Shown: piece by piece, positions 1 through 18,350 of the stretch | How the letters are laid out: every line of letters starts with the position of its first letter | How positions within the stretch are numbered: the first letter of the stretch is position 1 | Source: Liolophura sinensis | Taxonomy: Eukaryota > Mollusca > Polyplacophora > Chitonida > Chitonidae | DNA: 64,000 nt | Direction: 5' to 3' | Assembly (NCBI RefSeq): GCF_032854445.1 | Contig: NC_088304.1 | Span: forward strand, 36,538,108-36,602,107 | Position numbers and translations under genes: made by a program | The notes under the pieces: model-generated | Told to the model about the DNA's origin: nothing | The model's input: only the letters and a program-made list of their open reading frames with translations | Databases searched by the model: none

Positions 1-3000
1 TAACGGATTAAATTTGTTGTTTTACATTTTAATCGCTATATATTGTCGACAATACAATTGCGATCGATTGTTCTCTTACAGATAAGCTGACGTAGAAAAT
101 GTCAGAAAATTGACACACTCAGAGACGAATGTTTACAAGGATTTCATCAGATCTGATATTTAGATCCTATTAGACTTACGCTTTAATTCTACGTAAACAC
201 TTGCTGTAAATCACATTTGTTTTGAAATTTGTTATAACCTAAATCCAGTAAATTAGTGGAATATATGTTGCTTGATCATTATTATTAACTCAGCGATAAA
301 TTTATCTTTTGTGTCTTGTAGCCTTTTTTTTTAATTTATATGTCTATATGCGTTGGATTTTAGCCTAGTGTAATTTTTTGAAACCGCTTTTAAATAAAGT
401 ATTTTAGTAAACGATTGATTAGCTAAGCTGTCCATTTGTTTTACAACAGTTAATACACCCCAGTTTCCCTGATGACATTTGCAATTATCAGTTAGAATCT
501 CTTCCAGATGGACCTAAGGTATTTTCCCCCCAAATGACATTCTTTAGCTACAAAGTATTTTTCGACACAACAAGACAAAGAATGTTCTAAACATACTGAT
601 TTCAAAGGATCGAGTTCAAGCGCGTCTGTCTTAGCGATATGGGTGAAATATTGCCGTTAATCCATAAATCGTTGATTCATTCATGTGCGTCTGCGTTATG
701 CATGTATTGCATTTGATAGCCTGACTTTATATTTTTACACAGCCGTATGTACACATCATGATACGAACGAAAATATTATTTTTTTTATTCTGTTTTAAGC
801 CCTAGTCTTTTACAGTGAATGATAACTGTACACATCACGGTTCGGTATTAAAAGTTAACACATGTACTTCACTTCGGGCAGCTTTGACTGTACCATTGTT
901 GCTCAACCTACCCCCACGCCAAGGACACACGCACACACACATACTAAGGGCATTCTGTACTGTAGGTCCTTACCTCTAAGACCCAGTTTCACACACATTC
1001 TCATTAATGTCTTGGTTAATGAGCTATGAAGCCATCCACACGGCCCACGCCGGGTGGCCCGTCCACCTCGCTTAGAGCTGATAGGCTTCTCCTCATTTGG
1101 GAGGTACAAAAACGTGGGGCAAGCCGTTCAGTCGGCCGTAAAGAAAGCCCGTTTACATTTGAAGGGGAAAATGTTCATTGATGAATAGCTCTAGTAATTC
1201 CTTGTAATGATGGCTGTAAGGAAGACCAATATTTTGAGCTCTCCAGCAGTTGAAGATAATTGTTCTGCAATATCGCTAATTTCGAGAACATATAAAAATT
1301 CATATCTTTGAGAAAGCTGTGGAAGCTGCGAAGACACTTTAAATTTAATGTCGTTGTTGATGTTTTCATCTAAGGTGTAAACTTAAACATTTGGTTGTGT
1401 TACAATCGGTAAATCGGCGCTACAGATCGGGAGGGTAGCGGATTTGCACGCCTCTTTACAAAATATCAACACATGCCTACTCCAAGTCTTGTCATTCCCC
1501 ATCCCTCTGGTGCAGACTGAGCTTCACCAGATGCATGGTCGCCGCACAGGTACGCGTAGGAAGAATGATGGATGCAAGTGGCGGAGTGTATATCAGGAAA
1601 TAGTCTGTTAATAGGATAGAATATTATATGGTTATGAAAATAAACTAAAATTTGCAAACAAAAACTTTTCCGAAAACAATGTATGATATTTTCTCCGGAT
1701 GTGGTTTTACAGTCGGGTGTCAGTGTTTACGTAACATTATAGCTTGAAAAATGGAATTAGTGTTTCCCACATTAAATCGCCTAGATACAGAAAATAACTT
1801 TACTGCTAATAATAATAGAGGTTTAACTCCGGAGAAAAGAAGCCATTGTAATTAAGATGATAATACCGAAAGCTGATTCCAAAAAGGCTATTCTACAAAA
1901 GTCGTGCCTAAATGTTTTTCCCTCTATTTCTTTACCCTCGAAATTGGTAAAGTTTGAATTTTTTCAGCCCGTAAAATTAATTTCACCACTGCTCTGATTT
2001 AAAGCCACTTGTAACATTTATTTCCATGTGATATTTGTATGCATGGCATTTTGTCTACATATGCTGGAGTTCAGAAGTTTCAGTGAGATCGATAGTTTTT
2101 ATTAAAAAGATATATTTTTGCGACATGACAAATTCTTTATGAAAAAAATCTGTGGCATCCTGTTTGACGTAACTGAATAGTGTGCTTCGTCTTCTGTTAT
2201 TTAATATGGGAATAAAAATGGATATCTAAAACTTCTTTGAAGACCAGTTTTACGATATGCGTTTTTGTGTGTATTAAACATCCTATGGACTACAGAAATT
2301 CCCAGGTTTTACCTCAAAATTAAGTCAGTGTGTTGTGATGAGATACAGGGAGCATCTGTTCGGTATAAATGCAACTGCCACCATCGTCTTACTAAGCTTT
2401 CCCTCCCACGGCGGGGGTAGTAATAGTGATAGGTATCCGGGAGATATGACTTATTTTGCGATCCTTTGATTTCCGAGGGGCTTGGGGTTTAATTATCGTC
2501 GAAAGGAGGGCGGGATTGGTTAGAGTTATACATATGTTTTTACCGCGTGAATTCTGGTCTCAGGGAGGAGAAGGGCAGTTAGAGTCCCTACCCTTCCGTA
2601 AATCACTGCGGAGTGACCGATCACGGGATGCTATAACAGAGAGGTGGGGTAAGGGCGTTGGGTAATTTGTAACGGGTTAATTACGTCTGGATACCTGGTG
2701 ATTAATTGGTGGTATCTTGTCAGAACGACTGTGGGTCCATCTGAGTATCGCCTGTGCCAAAATGTGGTGTCAATTAGCTACTCCTAACGCACATTTGCGA
2801 TAACATATAAGTATGTAGGCTATAGACCTACAACTTACTTAAATTTCCCGCACAGCTAAATTGGGCGACAATGTGAGGGTTAAGAGCGGCTGGAAATAAT
2901 TCCACATGGCGCTGCACTTTTTCATACTTGCTATTATTTTCTTGAAACATTTTTTGTTTATTTCCAAAAGATGTATTGCGACAGGCCTTTCGGAATATTA

Positions 3001-6000
3001 AGGATAATCATGCTAGAACACTACATTTCCTCTTGCACATTTTTACAAAATACAGAGTTCATCGTTGTGCTAGTTTTAAACTTAATAAACATATTTTATA
3101 CCCTTAACGGGCATTGCTAATGAAAATCTATTGCGTTTAAATTTAGTTCAGTAAAGAATATTATATCCTAACCCGTTTAACAAAATCTGTTTTTATCAAA
3201 GTTGTCATATACTGTAAAAGGACGGAAAGATTTCTAGTAATACCTTCTGGGGTTTTTTATTCATGCGTAAAGGTATTCATTAAAGTGTTGCCCGGATAAA
3301 ACCGAAATATGCGGTGAGAGGAGAGTTAGTGAAAAATGAATAATGAATGACTAATATGGTCCGGGCATACTCTGTAGAAACAACTGTGTACAGATTTGCA
3401 AATCCACACTGATAAGTATATCACACTGATAAGTATATCAGTGGTACATAATTTGTGTATTTTCAGTTACACAATTTGTCTACCGCTGATACGCAGATTA
3501 TGTAGATGTACATTTTTGACACAAAATTGTGTACTGTGTACTACTTGGAGAGAACCGTTCTTAGCGTATAGCCCAAGTATAAAGTCCAAATGTATATGGT
3601 ATTAAACTTCGAATACAGTTTGAGACGTCAAAACATTGGGTGCATGTAGAAGAGTTGTAAAAAGTCGAAGTGATGACAACAGCTGCTGTTGCATGGGTAT
3701 TATCATTTAAAATAATTTCTGTTATTCACTTTTCTAATTGTGTTTATCAAGTATAGTTTCCAGCCATAAACTACTCATATAAACCAACGCCATGCCGAAA
3801 GTATTAGTCATTCGTTTTGTAATACTAATCCCTTGCCTTATGTTTCTCTGTCTAGTACCGTAAGGTTTTTCACTTGCTGTTGAAAACATATTTCGCTCTG
3901 GGACATTTATATCGGAATCCAGGACAACGTGTGCATTGTTTATTAGGAGTAGTTTGTTGATGTATAGATACTTCAAGTATTAATGACCAATCTAGCCAAT
4001 CCAAATGCCTTACACACTTAATGCATGGGAATTCTTCCGAAACGTGCCAAGGACTGCGGTATATTTATAAGAATTGAAATTCACCGATCCTATCGTCCTG
4101 CATGTGTCAGCCCAATGTTGTATAGGTATACACGACCAAACGGGCGAGAAAGTGTAAGAACTGCTAACGTTTCTCACACCCCTACCCGCTAGGAAAAGCA
4201 CCATTACCCAGCCCGACTTTATCGTCCAAATGGACTGGACTGTAAAAGTTGTTGTTTTTTTATTCCCGCGGTAAAGAGCTGAATTAGCTGTTATCGCAAC
4301 AATGCCATCTTGAGAATAAACAGAGTTGACAATTAATGATTTCTTGTGAACAGGTGCTCTCGGCGCGGATTGTTTCTCTGCGAGCCTACCGAGTCTGAGT
4401 TAGATATAGCTGGGATGCGGGCGCGTGATGCGGGAGTCCCGGTAACTCCCACTCTTCGCCCGCGTCTCGTCTCTGCACGTTTCCCACACAAGGGCGAATG
4501 ACAGGTCCTGACAGTGGACACTTCCGTCTCTTTATTTACACATCCTTTGAACTTTTATGATAACTTACAGCTCGTTTCGAGGCTGTTTTGCCAACAGTCA
4601 TCACCGCCAGAAAGATATTATATCCCGAGAATATGGGAAAATTTTTATTTCAAAGAATTCGTGGAATATATATTCCTTATCATTATCCTTTAATGAGGAT
4701 AACGTTATATCTTCCAATGGAGGCAAAATATTTGGGAACATTTCAGCCCCTATGTATCCCAATTTTCACTGTTAATGTCAGGATTACACTTACACCTAGG
4801 ACAAGTCAGAACGTTTTGTCAGAAGCAACAGAGAGTGGCCTGTGCGCAAGAACTAAGGGCTTGTATATCACGTAAAGAGAAAGTTTATTTTAGGGAATTT
4901 TCGAGCAGTCTGTGTCCTGTTGGTTGCAAACATTTGTCAAACACTTCTCAAGACGGTGTGGTATTTCCTGATGTTTCGGTCATTTGTAACTTGTTATATT
5001 TAAGCATGTGTTACGTAAACAGTTTGAATGAAACCGTAAGTGAGGTAAATTGATAATAGGCCGTGTTTCATTGTTACTATTTACCTTCGTCCCTGCTCTT
5101 TTTCCACACTCTATGCATTAAGGCCTTTTTGTCTCGTAGGTATAGTGATATACTTTCAAGAACCGACAAAAATGGTTAACACCGGAAAGGTTTCAGGTAA
5201 GGATACCTTATATATCCGTGCAACTATACACTGGTCGATGGAGATCCTGCTTGAAATTCAAATCGCCAACAATACAAAAAAAAAACACGATACCATTTCA
5301 AAAATATTTACAATGAAATTAGTTTTTAAATTTGTTTGCGACGCTAGCTCACCCGTGTTACATTACAATAATTTTGACAGCCTGAAACGGTGAAGGCCTG
5401 AGATGATCTGTCATTCAGATAACGGTCCTACTGCAAGTTTCATTGTAGGCCTATATACGTGTTTCGAGGTACATTCCAGGTTTCCTGTAGTTTTGACGCT
5501 AGGCCTACGGCGAAGATCTAAGTGGCACCTCATTACCAGTTTTCTTCCAGATGAATGTTTTTGTGACAAGTGATGGTGATACAACATGGTCGACGTCTTA
5601 TCTCCTAACGTTTGACATTCGCCGCTTATTGCGTGCACTTGAGATGATCCCGTTTTCCAGGCCGCGAGCCAATGGGATTAGGCGTAGAGGGATATTCTTG
5701 CTGCCAGTGTGTTGCGCTATCACGTGACATTAGCCAAGAAGTTATCGGCCTCGTTAGACATACATAAGTTTGGTTTTAATTCAGTCTCCACTTTCAGAGA
5801 GTAGGAGTTGGGAGCTCAGAACTGTCGGCTCTAATAATCGGTCGCACATTCTTAGCGGATAGAACAGCTCCTCGCATCGAGCAAACCAGTAAATTGTTAA
5901 TATCTTCCGTTACTTTATCACGATGCCAGACTTGACGTGCCATTTTGAATCTAATCATAATACATGCCTGAAGTCAATCGATGTGACGAAAAACATTTAT

Positions 6001-7000
6001 TCTGGTAGGTTAACATTCTTGTTTTAAATGTTTGGAATAAGACTTTGTTCCACTTCCATAGCCAGTAGGGTTAGGTATGGGTCATTTGGATCATTTGGAA
6101 AGTTAAATGAGATCAAAGTCAGAGTTGTAAATATATTTTTATGATATATAAAGTTCGGAAGTTCCCAATAGCTATCTAGGCAGGACCAAAACAGTTAGAC
6201 CCTCATGTTAAAACAAACAGCGTGCTACAGAAAATGTTAGAATTGCTCTATTCGCAAAGTCAACAAAGACAAAATATGTACTGCATGTATGTGGATTTGC
6301 ATTCCTGCAACAATACTGTGTATCAGTTACACAGTAGTTTTTGGAGAGAAGAAAAAACTATGTAAATACGAAATACACCCAAATATTACACTCTAACGTG
6401 TGGTCTAGATTATATATGTGTGTTTTGCTTTAATATATAGTAGAAGATTTTATCAATTATCGCATGAAATTTGATTGCCACCAAAGAACGACCAGCCTGC
6501 CATTCCAAGAGGAATTCATTACCTTCTCTTAGACAGGTGGGAAAGAGCGAATTTTTTCTGTAAATGGAGAGCGAGAAGGCTTCACTTGATTAATAACTTT
6601 CACGTCAACTGATCTTTACATTAGATAATTTGTGGCATCTTTTTACATATATTTATCCGCTTGTACCATCTGGGTTAAAGGAGAAGAAAATTTTTAAAAA
6701 ATGGTACTATAGGCTGATAAAAGCACATTTTTTCTACCTGGTGGTGCGTAATAATTTTGCGATTTTTCCTCACCATACACGTGAAGCCCGAAAACGGCAT
6801 GCTAGCATAAATCGCTGAGCCCATCGCTTCTTCCATCTTTCACACCGCGCTGTGGGCAAGTTGCCTCTCAGCCAATGAGAGTCGTTATAAAACTGCCGAC
6901 TTGTTCATGTAAACTCGGAACCTACGTCCAACATTCCGGTTTCTCGATCGTCAAGCGGAAAACGAACTGTACTGTTCGCTACCTTCCAGGAAGAATGGGG
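1..7000. other. AT-rich non-coding DNA upstream of the visible Tbx exons
   Basis: No coding exon can be supported here. The exon encoding the N-terminal third of the T-box was looked for and not found, so this stretch is probably a long Tbx intron or 5' flank. It contains a CA-rich run near 930-950, a short tandem-plus-palindrome near 3405-3445 and a CpG-rich island at 4335-4525. All open frames are short and unlike any family I know. Confidence 0.5.
4335..4525. other. CpG-rich island in AT-rich DNA
   Basis: About 190 bp rich in CG dinucleotides (for example GCGGGCGCG and CGCCCGCGTC) stand out from the AT-rich surroundings. It could be a regulatory element or an unannotated first exon. No promoter motif or convincing coding signal was seen. 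Confidence 0.3.
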
Positions 7001-7007
7001 GTCTTCG

Positions 7008-7204
7008 AGACCCAGGAGTCTCTCACCAATGCGGTCGCTGTGAGTTCAAGTCCAGCTCATGCTGTCTTCCTCTCCAGCCGTACGTGGGAAGGTCTGCAAG
7101 TAACTTGCGGATGGTGGTGGGTTTCCGTCGTTGGCCGCCGTCCAAGAGAAATATTCTAGAGTACGGCGCAAAACACCAATCAAATAAATAATAAATAAAT
7201 AAAT
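7008..7204 (+). repeat. tRNA-derived SINE, family A, copy 1
   Basis: The copy carries a B-box-like GAGTTCAAGTCC near 7041, then a GTACGTGGGAAGGTCTGC block and the tail GCGCAAAACACCAATCAAATAA followed by AAATA repeats. The B box indicates tRNA origin. The same family recurs at 24149, 29968, 30445, 32487 and 52476. The family assignment is by eye. Confidence 0.7.
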
Positions 7205-7464
7205 ACTAGGAAGAACAGTTTTACCGAAAATGTACGAACTGCACTTCGGCGGTTTCCGACGGAAATTCTCCTCCTAACACAGAAGACTTCAGGGTTAGTT
7301 CTTAGGCAAAATGGAGTCGCCCACAGCGGAGTTTGGCGCTGACTTCAATCATAATTTATCAACTTGAGGTACATATTAGAATTGTTTATGGCGAAGAAAT
7401 GCATACTCTTTTCAATGGTATTTGTTTGATATTTAAATTTTCTTCTCCTTTAACTTTCTAAATA

Positions 7465-7635
7465 CACACTCACTCGTACACTCTCTAAATCAGTCAGCCG
7501 TACCATTACTCAATCACTAATACTCTCACTCAGTCGTACACTTACTTACTCACTCACTTACTCTCATTCTCATTCTCACTCTTTCACTCATTCACTCACT
7601 CAATGAACTACTCGTTCATCATTTAACTACTCAGT
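7465..7635. repeat. (ACTC)n-rich low-complexity tract
   Basis: A degenerate run of CACT, ACTC and TCAT units, similar to the ACTC tails of V-type SINEs, lies just before the first exon-start echo. It may be a decayed microsatellite or SINE tail. Confidence 0.6.
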
Positions 7636-7636
7636 T

Positions 7637-8177
7637 TGTTCTGTTTCAGGCAGATTTTCCCCACTTTCCATATCCGCCCGTAGAGACTCGGTCCGCTGTC
7701 TGAGTATACAGTCTTACTAGTCACTCAGTCTGCCCGGCATCATTGAAAACTGATGACCTCTTCTCTCTTGTGTGTTACGGGCTTTATTTCCTATTTGTAT
7801 AACTTCTTTCATACCTTAGTCTCTGGGAGCTGGTGTTAAACGTTGTTTAGGAAATGGATCTTGCGATTATCGGCTTTGAAGGACCCTTACGGACTACGAA
7901 TGGTATACGAATGTCGGACATGACGCTTATATCTGTTTTGTTTCAGGCAGGTTTTCCCCACTTTCCAAGTCCAACTTGACTGAACCGTCTAGATTAGAGT
8001 ATAATCTAGTTTATACTCTAAACTAAATTTTATTGTTTGAGTATACAGTCTCTTACTCCCTCAGCCTCTGTTCTGTTTTAGGCGGATGTTCCACACTTTC
8101 CAAGTCTGGACTTGGCTCGTTTTCTGAGGATACGGGTATACGGTCTCTTATTTACCCAGTCTCTGTTTTTGTTTCAG
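7637..8177 (+). repeat. Three decayed tandem copies of the Tbx exon start
   Basis: Copies of the acceptor plus exon start occur with GGC at 7649, 7946 and 8081; the functional one is at 8177. Each has a T-rich tract, CAG or TAG, then a match to the exon sequence including CACTTTCCA. The copy at 7649 resembles the exon for about 60 bp, down to CTGAGTA. All three keep the T-box frame at first, then hit an in-frame stop. The 7649-7946 gap is wide because a separate 200-bp repeat lies between them. Confidence 0.75.
7728..7932 (+). repeat. Interspersed repeat R, uninterrupted copy
   Basis: This roughly 205-bp sequence starts GTCTGCCCGGCATCATTGAAAACTG... and ends GACGCTTATAT. It matches the two flanks of the Polinton: 33449-33471 on the left and 49810-49995 on the right. 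It therefore represents the unoccupied form of that insertion site. A fragment of its end also occurs at 29891-29924. Its class is unknown to me. Confidence 0.75.
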
Positions 8178-13796
<5,619 letters not shown>

Positions 13797-16700
13797 TGGA
13801 TAGTATGAAAAATGCTGTGATAGGAAAATGTATTAAGAGAGCTGTCTGTCTAAGCCCTGCGACACATGGAACTATCTCCGCCTTGTCCACCATTGTAGTT
13901 GTTGCTCAACTAGCGTCAACTGTCTTCATGAAAATAATCAACCACCGTCCAAGACGCTTCATAGGAACTGTTCTGTTCAGGATTTGGGGCTAATTTGAGC
14001 GCTACACCCTGAAAGCAAAACTACCTTAAAGTGGCAACATTCGATCCACTGAACAAGACAGCAACAATTTTCCTGTAAAGCGTTTGTTACAGCATTTGTT
14101 GTGTGTCGTACCGTCAAGCGACATTAAAAACCGGCCCCTGGCTCACTGTCCGTGAAAAAAAAAACACACGTTGTGTTGAAGTTCACTGAACATGTTGCGG
14201 TCATTGTGAAATTACTTCTTATTAAACCTGTCGCAAAACTGGGTATCTCATTAAACCGCCGCCCTATATACATTAGACCGTGTGAATGTAGTTGCGGATA
14301 TTTGCCAGCCTGGCAGAAAGACGATGTGTACACCATTGGCATCTTCTGACAGAACAGTGAGGACTGTTTATTATTTGACGTTACCAGTGCTATTACATTT
14401 ACGTGTATTTCGAATCGATGCAGTAATGGTTCGATAAAATGGATAAAGTATCATTTTCAAACTGTACATTAATACATTCATCTTGACTGATTCTTCAGTC
14501 TACTATGCAACACGAAGAGAACATCTCCCTCTGCATGAGACCCGACTACGCAATCTCGCATTGCAAGATGCCTTATCGAACTTCATGTTCATATGTAAAG
14601 GTTCCACTTAGGTTGTTGTAGTTAGGCGATGCTCAGCAACATACGTACCATTCCTGTTGATTTTTTTTATCTTTGGAATGGGTCGTACAGTTACAACACG
14701 TGATACAGATCAACGCCTTTGTGTGTTTTACTGGCAACAAACTGTTTATTTTGAGACATTCAGCTCATTTATCATTGGTGACACTATTTATACACGACCT
14801 GTGCCTATAGCTGGATATAAGCGCCATGTCTACACTGTGCCTTATACATGTATTATAACTTGTGCACTTAATGAAACACACCTCTGCATGTTTATCCACT
14901 GGGCTGGTTTCCCCGCTCAGCAGTTCTATTGGGACGCATGTCCCGGTGTCAGGTAATTTGCGAGCAGTGACAGTTTCCATAGCATGGCCTTTGTACGTCT
15001 TCGCACTACGCACATGTAGTTGTACGTTGTATTGTTCAACGAATGATGATAAAAAAATGTATTGGTAAAATCCCCAACCAAATAAATGAATAAAATAATC
15101 ATATTCCTTGCATTCTATACTACTGATCAGTGCTTACATTATTTCACACTCACCAATACAACGTTCTTTTCTTATTAAAAATAAGACATAATTTCAAGAC
15201 AGCGAGACAACAATTAAAAACAGAAAACGCTTGTACACTGACATTAAGTTGTGCAATTTCTGTTTCTGTTTGAAATTCTGTTTAAAATTTTCAAAAATCA
15301 CTACACAAACTGCACAAAATATTTTTACAGTTTTCTTAGACAACTTTCAATATTTTTGTTTAACATTTAAGAAATGAAATGGGTTTTAATAAGTGCAGTT
15401 GACTCCTACCCTCAGATCAGAACACAAACAAAACCTTGATATCAAAGGGTATTATGTACTCTTACTCACACTACATATATTTATTCACAACGAAAATCGT
15501 TTTCATTTCATTTGTTGAAACATATCACGCGTATTGTTTTTGCAGAACGCACGCGAAAATGGGCGATCAATTTTCGGAAGAGAATTGTTTAATTCTAGTT
15601 TAGAGGTATAATTTAAAAAGCACCTTCTTTCCACTCCCCTTGGATCCATTTTAGAAAGCAGCCGCAGCATGCGTATTCCTACATATATACTCGAGATAAC
15701 GGAGGTACACGTTTCCATAGTAAATGCGTTGGACATAATGCGAAGACTAGGTGATAAAACTCCAGCTGTCGAATCCAGTGGCCTCGGGCATGACGTCACT
15801 AATTAGTGTACTCGTCATATGACCCCTTTCCAAGATGTTTGTGGTGAATAGCAAGAGCAGTTTTTTATCGACATTATGATGATAACTTTCTTCTCAAGTT
15901 TTTTTTTTGTAACTAAGTCTGTTTTTAGTTGTTTAAAATATATATGAGGATTTGGTTTATTGGCACATAAACCTGTAATATAGAAGATAGATATCTAGAT
16001 GTAACCCGTGTTCAGCGTTTATGTAAACTGTGCGAGCTTAAAGTCATTGAGTATAAATCATTTGTCCTGAATATCTGAACCTTATAGAAAAAATGGATCA
16101 AACCACATTATGCTAGTAAATGTGTGTTTAAGTAAGTACAACTGCAAATTTTAAAACATTTATTTCGAGAAGGTAAAGTCAGAAAGCAATTATTACCTTC
16201 TCCAGCACGTGTTTCTGTGACATAAGTAGTGTTATTGGCGAACACAAACTACTGACGGTCTGCGCACGTATAGTTTGATATTTGGTATCCAATAAGCTAA
16301 AAACACCTGCTGAAATACGCTTTATTTCACTAAGCACAAAATACGTACGTCATGCCTGCACGAAGCCACTGGAAAAGAACGGATTCCTTTGTATACAGCG
16401 GGTTGCATGTCGAGTGTCCAGCAGAAAAGTATGTAATTGCAGTGCATTCTTAAAAATATCAAGCAATTTTCAAATTTGAACTGCCTTGAGTTGTACGATA
16501 CACAATTTTGTATCGAAACACGTCCTCACCTGAAGAGTACGGTGTTTGTACACAGCGCTTACGAGCATTTGTGAAAGACGGTGTTCATATCAATCATAGA
16601 AAACCGTGAACAAAGCACTAATATATCAGTGTTAATATTTTTACTAATTTGAACTCCATCCCATCCTTCATGTGGCGTTTTATAGGCTTATGCAATCAAA

Positions 16701-17208
16701 CGCAAAAGCTAGTCCGAATGTCGACTCCGACTCATTTTGTATCGTCATTGTAAATGTTCTATAATCACAAATGCATGTATATAGAACTAAGGAGCAGTTT
16801 TGCCGTGATATCTCACAGTATATATGTTTATCTTTTTCATTGAATATGGAGCCAGTGAAGAATAAATTTTACCTTTGAGGAAAATTTGTTTCTTTTGTTA
16901 TAATTCCAGTAGTCTGATAACTGAATTCCTGTTTGGGGTTGAATATACTCCAGCTGTATAGGTCGATTTTATGGATGGCGAACTATGAAATGCCCGGGAT
17001 AAACCACCGACTTTTGCCAAGATACTGGCGAACTTCCGTACGTTTAAGGTATAAAGGTATACCGCTGTGCGACGCCTCGCTCTCCGTTAAAATTTTCATT
17101 GAACACATCTTGACGAGAACAAGTATTCGCTTATTTATTTACATTTGATGATAGTTTATCCATGCTGAAGAATACTTAACCCATTTGCCTTGGGAAGGTT
17201 ACTAGGGA
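13797..17208. other. Tbx1/10 3'UTR and intergenic DNA
   Basis: The first part is likely 3'UTR. Overlapping AATAAA signals at about 15080-15095 mark a plausible end. The remainder is AT-rich and shows no coding signal I can support. Confidence 0.5.
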
Positions 17209-17209
17209 A

Positions 17210-17704
17210 CACAACTGTGACATACGTTCTGTTACCGGAAGGCGGGCTGCCATTACAACTTTCACAACTGTGACATACTTTCTGTTACCGGAAAGCGAGC
17301 GGCCGGTTTATGTATCTAGCGAACTTTCACAGCTGTGACATACGTTCAGTTACCGGAGAGCGAGCGGCCAGTATATGTATGTAGTCAACTTTCACAACTG
17401 TGACATACGTTCTGTTACCGGAAGCCGAGTGGCCAGTATATGTATGTAGTCAACTTTCACAACTGTGACATACGTTCTGTTACCGGAAGGCGGGCTGCCA
17501 GTACAACTTTCACAACTGTGACATACTTTCTGTTACCGGAAAGCGAGCGGCCGGTATATGTATCTAGCGAACTTTCACAGCTGTGACATACGTTCAGTTA
17601 CCGGAGAGCGAGCGGCCAGTATATGTATGTAGTCAACTTTCACAACTGTGACATACGTTCTGTTACCGGAAGCCGAGTGGCCAGTATATGTATGTAGTGA
17701 ACTT
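17210..17704. repeat. Higher-order tandem repeat, 2 x (53+65+65+65 bp)
   Basis: Eight units start with CACA(A/G)CTGTGACATAC at 17210, 17263, 17328, 17393, 17458, 17511, 17576 and 17641. Unit lengths run 53, 65, 65, 65, then repeat. Units 5-8 copy units 1-4 with very few differences, so a four-unit block of 248 bp was itself duplicated. Each unit also carries TGTTACCGGA or CAGTTACCGGA. Confidence 0.9.
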
Positions 17705-17752
17705 CATGTAATACCACACAACAGAACAACAATGACCGTGCCTTGCGATCAG

Positions 17753-17760
17753 TATAAAAG
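17753..17760 (+). promoter_or_regulatory. Candidate TATA box after the higher-order repeat
   Basis: TATAAAAG lies about 50 bp downstream of the repeat array. Downstream sequence around 17775, 18040 and 18325 repeats a motif like GAGAGTAAAACCAGAGCAGC, roughly 270-290 bp apart. No coding frame follows, so the transcript, if any, would be non-coding or a transposon remnant. Confidence 0.25.
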
Positions 17761-17769
17761 AGTACTGAA

Positions 17770-18350
17770 TACAGAGTAGATCCAGAGCAGCGATAGTTGG
17801 TGATAGTTGGTTTAAACGGAATTATTTTTAAAAAGTTCTATCCAAGGCTCCATGCAGATAGGCCATGTACTGTAATGTGATGTTTCCAGTATATTGCGTT
17901 TGTTGAGGCCGCCTGAGATACATTTAACTTTGCGACTTCGAGTTGGAATCCAATCAGCTAATTTTGTGATATAATTTTCTGTGGTTGTTCTTACAAGTTT
18001 AGTTAATAGTTAAATATGATATAATTAAGGACGCACAGCATAGAGAGTAAAACCAGAGCAGCGATGACAGTATGATAGCTGGTAAATGGCCACGCGTAAC
18101 CGGTGAAATACGGTCTCATTCCAATTTACCTAAGTCAGGGTTTTATTCTAACTGTTCATCTAAATGCATTAATAGTAGCAATTCACACTCCCCCTACCAC
18201 CATGGCTTAAGCAGAATTAGGTAGAAAAAAAATGCGGTGATGTTTATTGCAATTTATTAGACGTCAGTGGCGTCCACCAGCAGAATCGTGGTTTATGCAG
18301 GTTTACAATATAATTAAAAACGAACAGCGGGGAGAGTAAACCAGTGCAGC
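17770..18350. repeat. Degenerate ~280-bp tandem repeat
   Basis: Three diverged copies of AGAGTA..CCAGAGCAGC are seen near 17775, 18040 and 18325. The last two are preceded by similar TATAATTAA..ACG(C/A)ACAG sequence. Copies are too diverged to set exact borders. Confidence 0.45.

Noticed and set aside
6875-7159. 94-codon open frame on +
   Set aside because: It lies in and around SINE A, so the frame is a by-product of the repeat.
17210-17704. CRISPR-like array (regular repeats)
   Set aside because: Eukaryotic context, units are contiguous with no unique spacers, and a higher-order block duplication explains the pattern.
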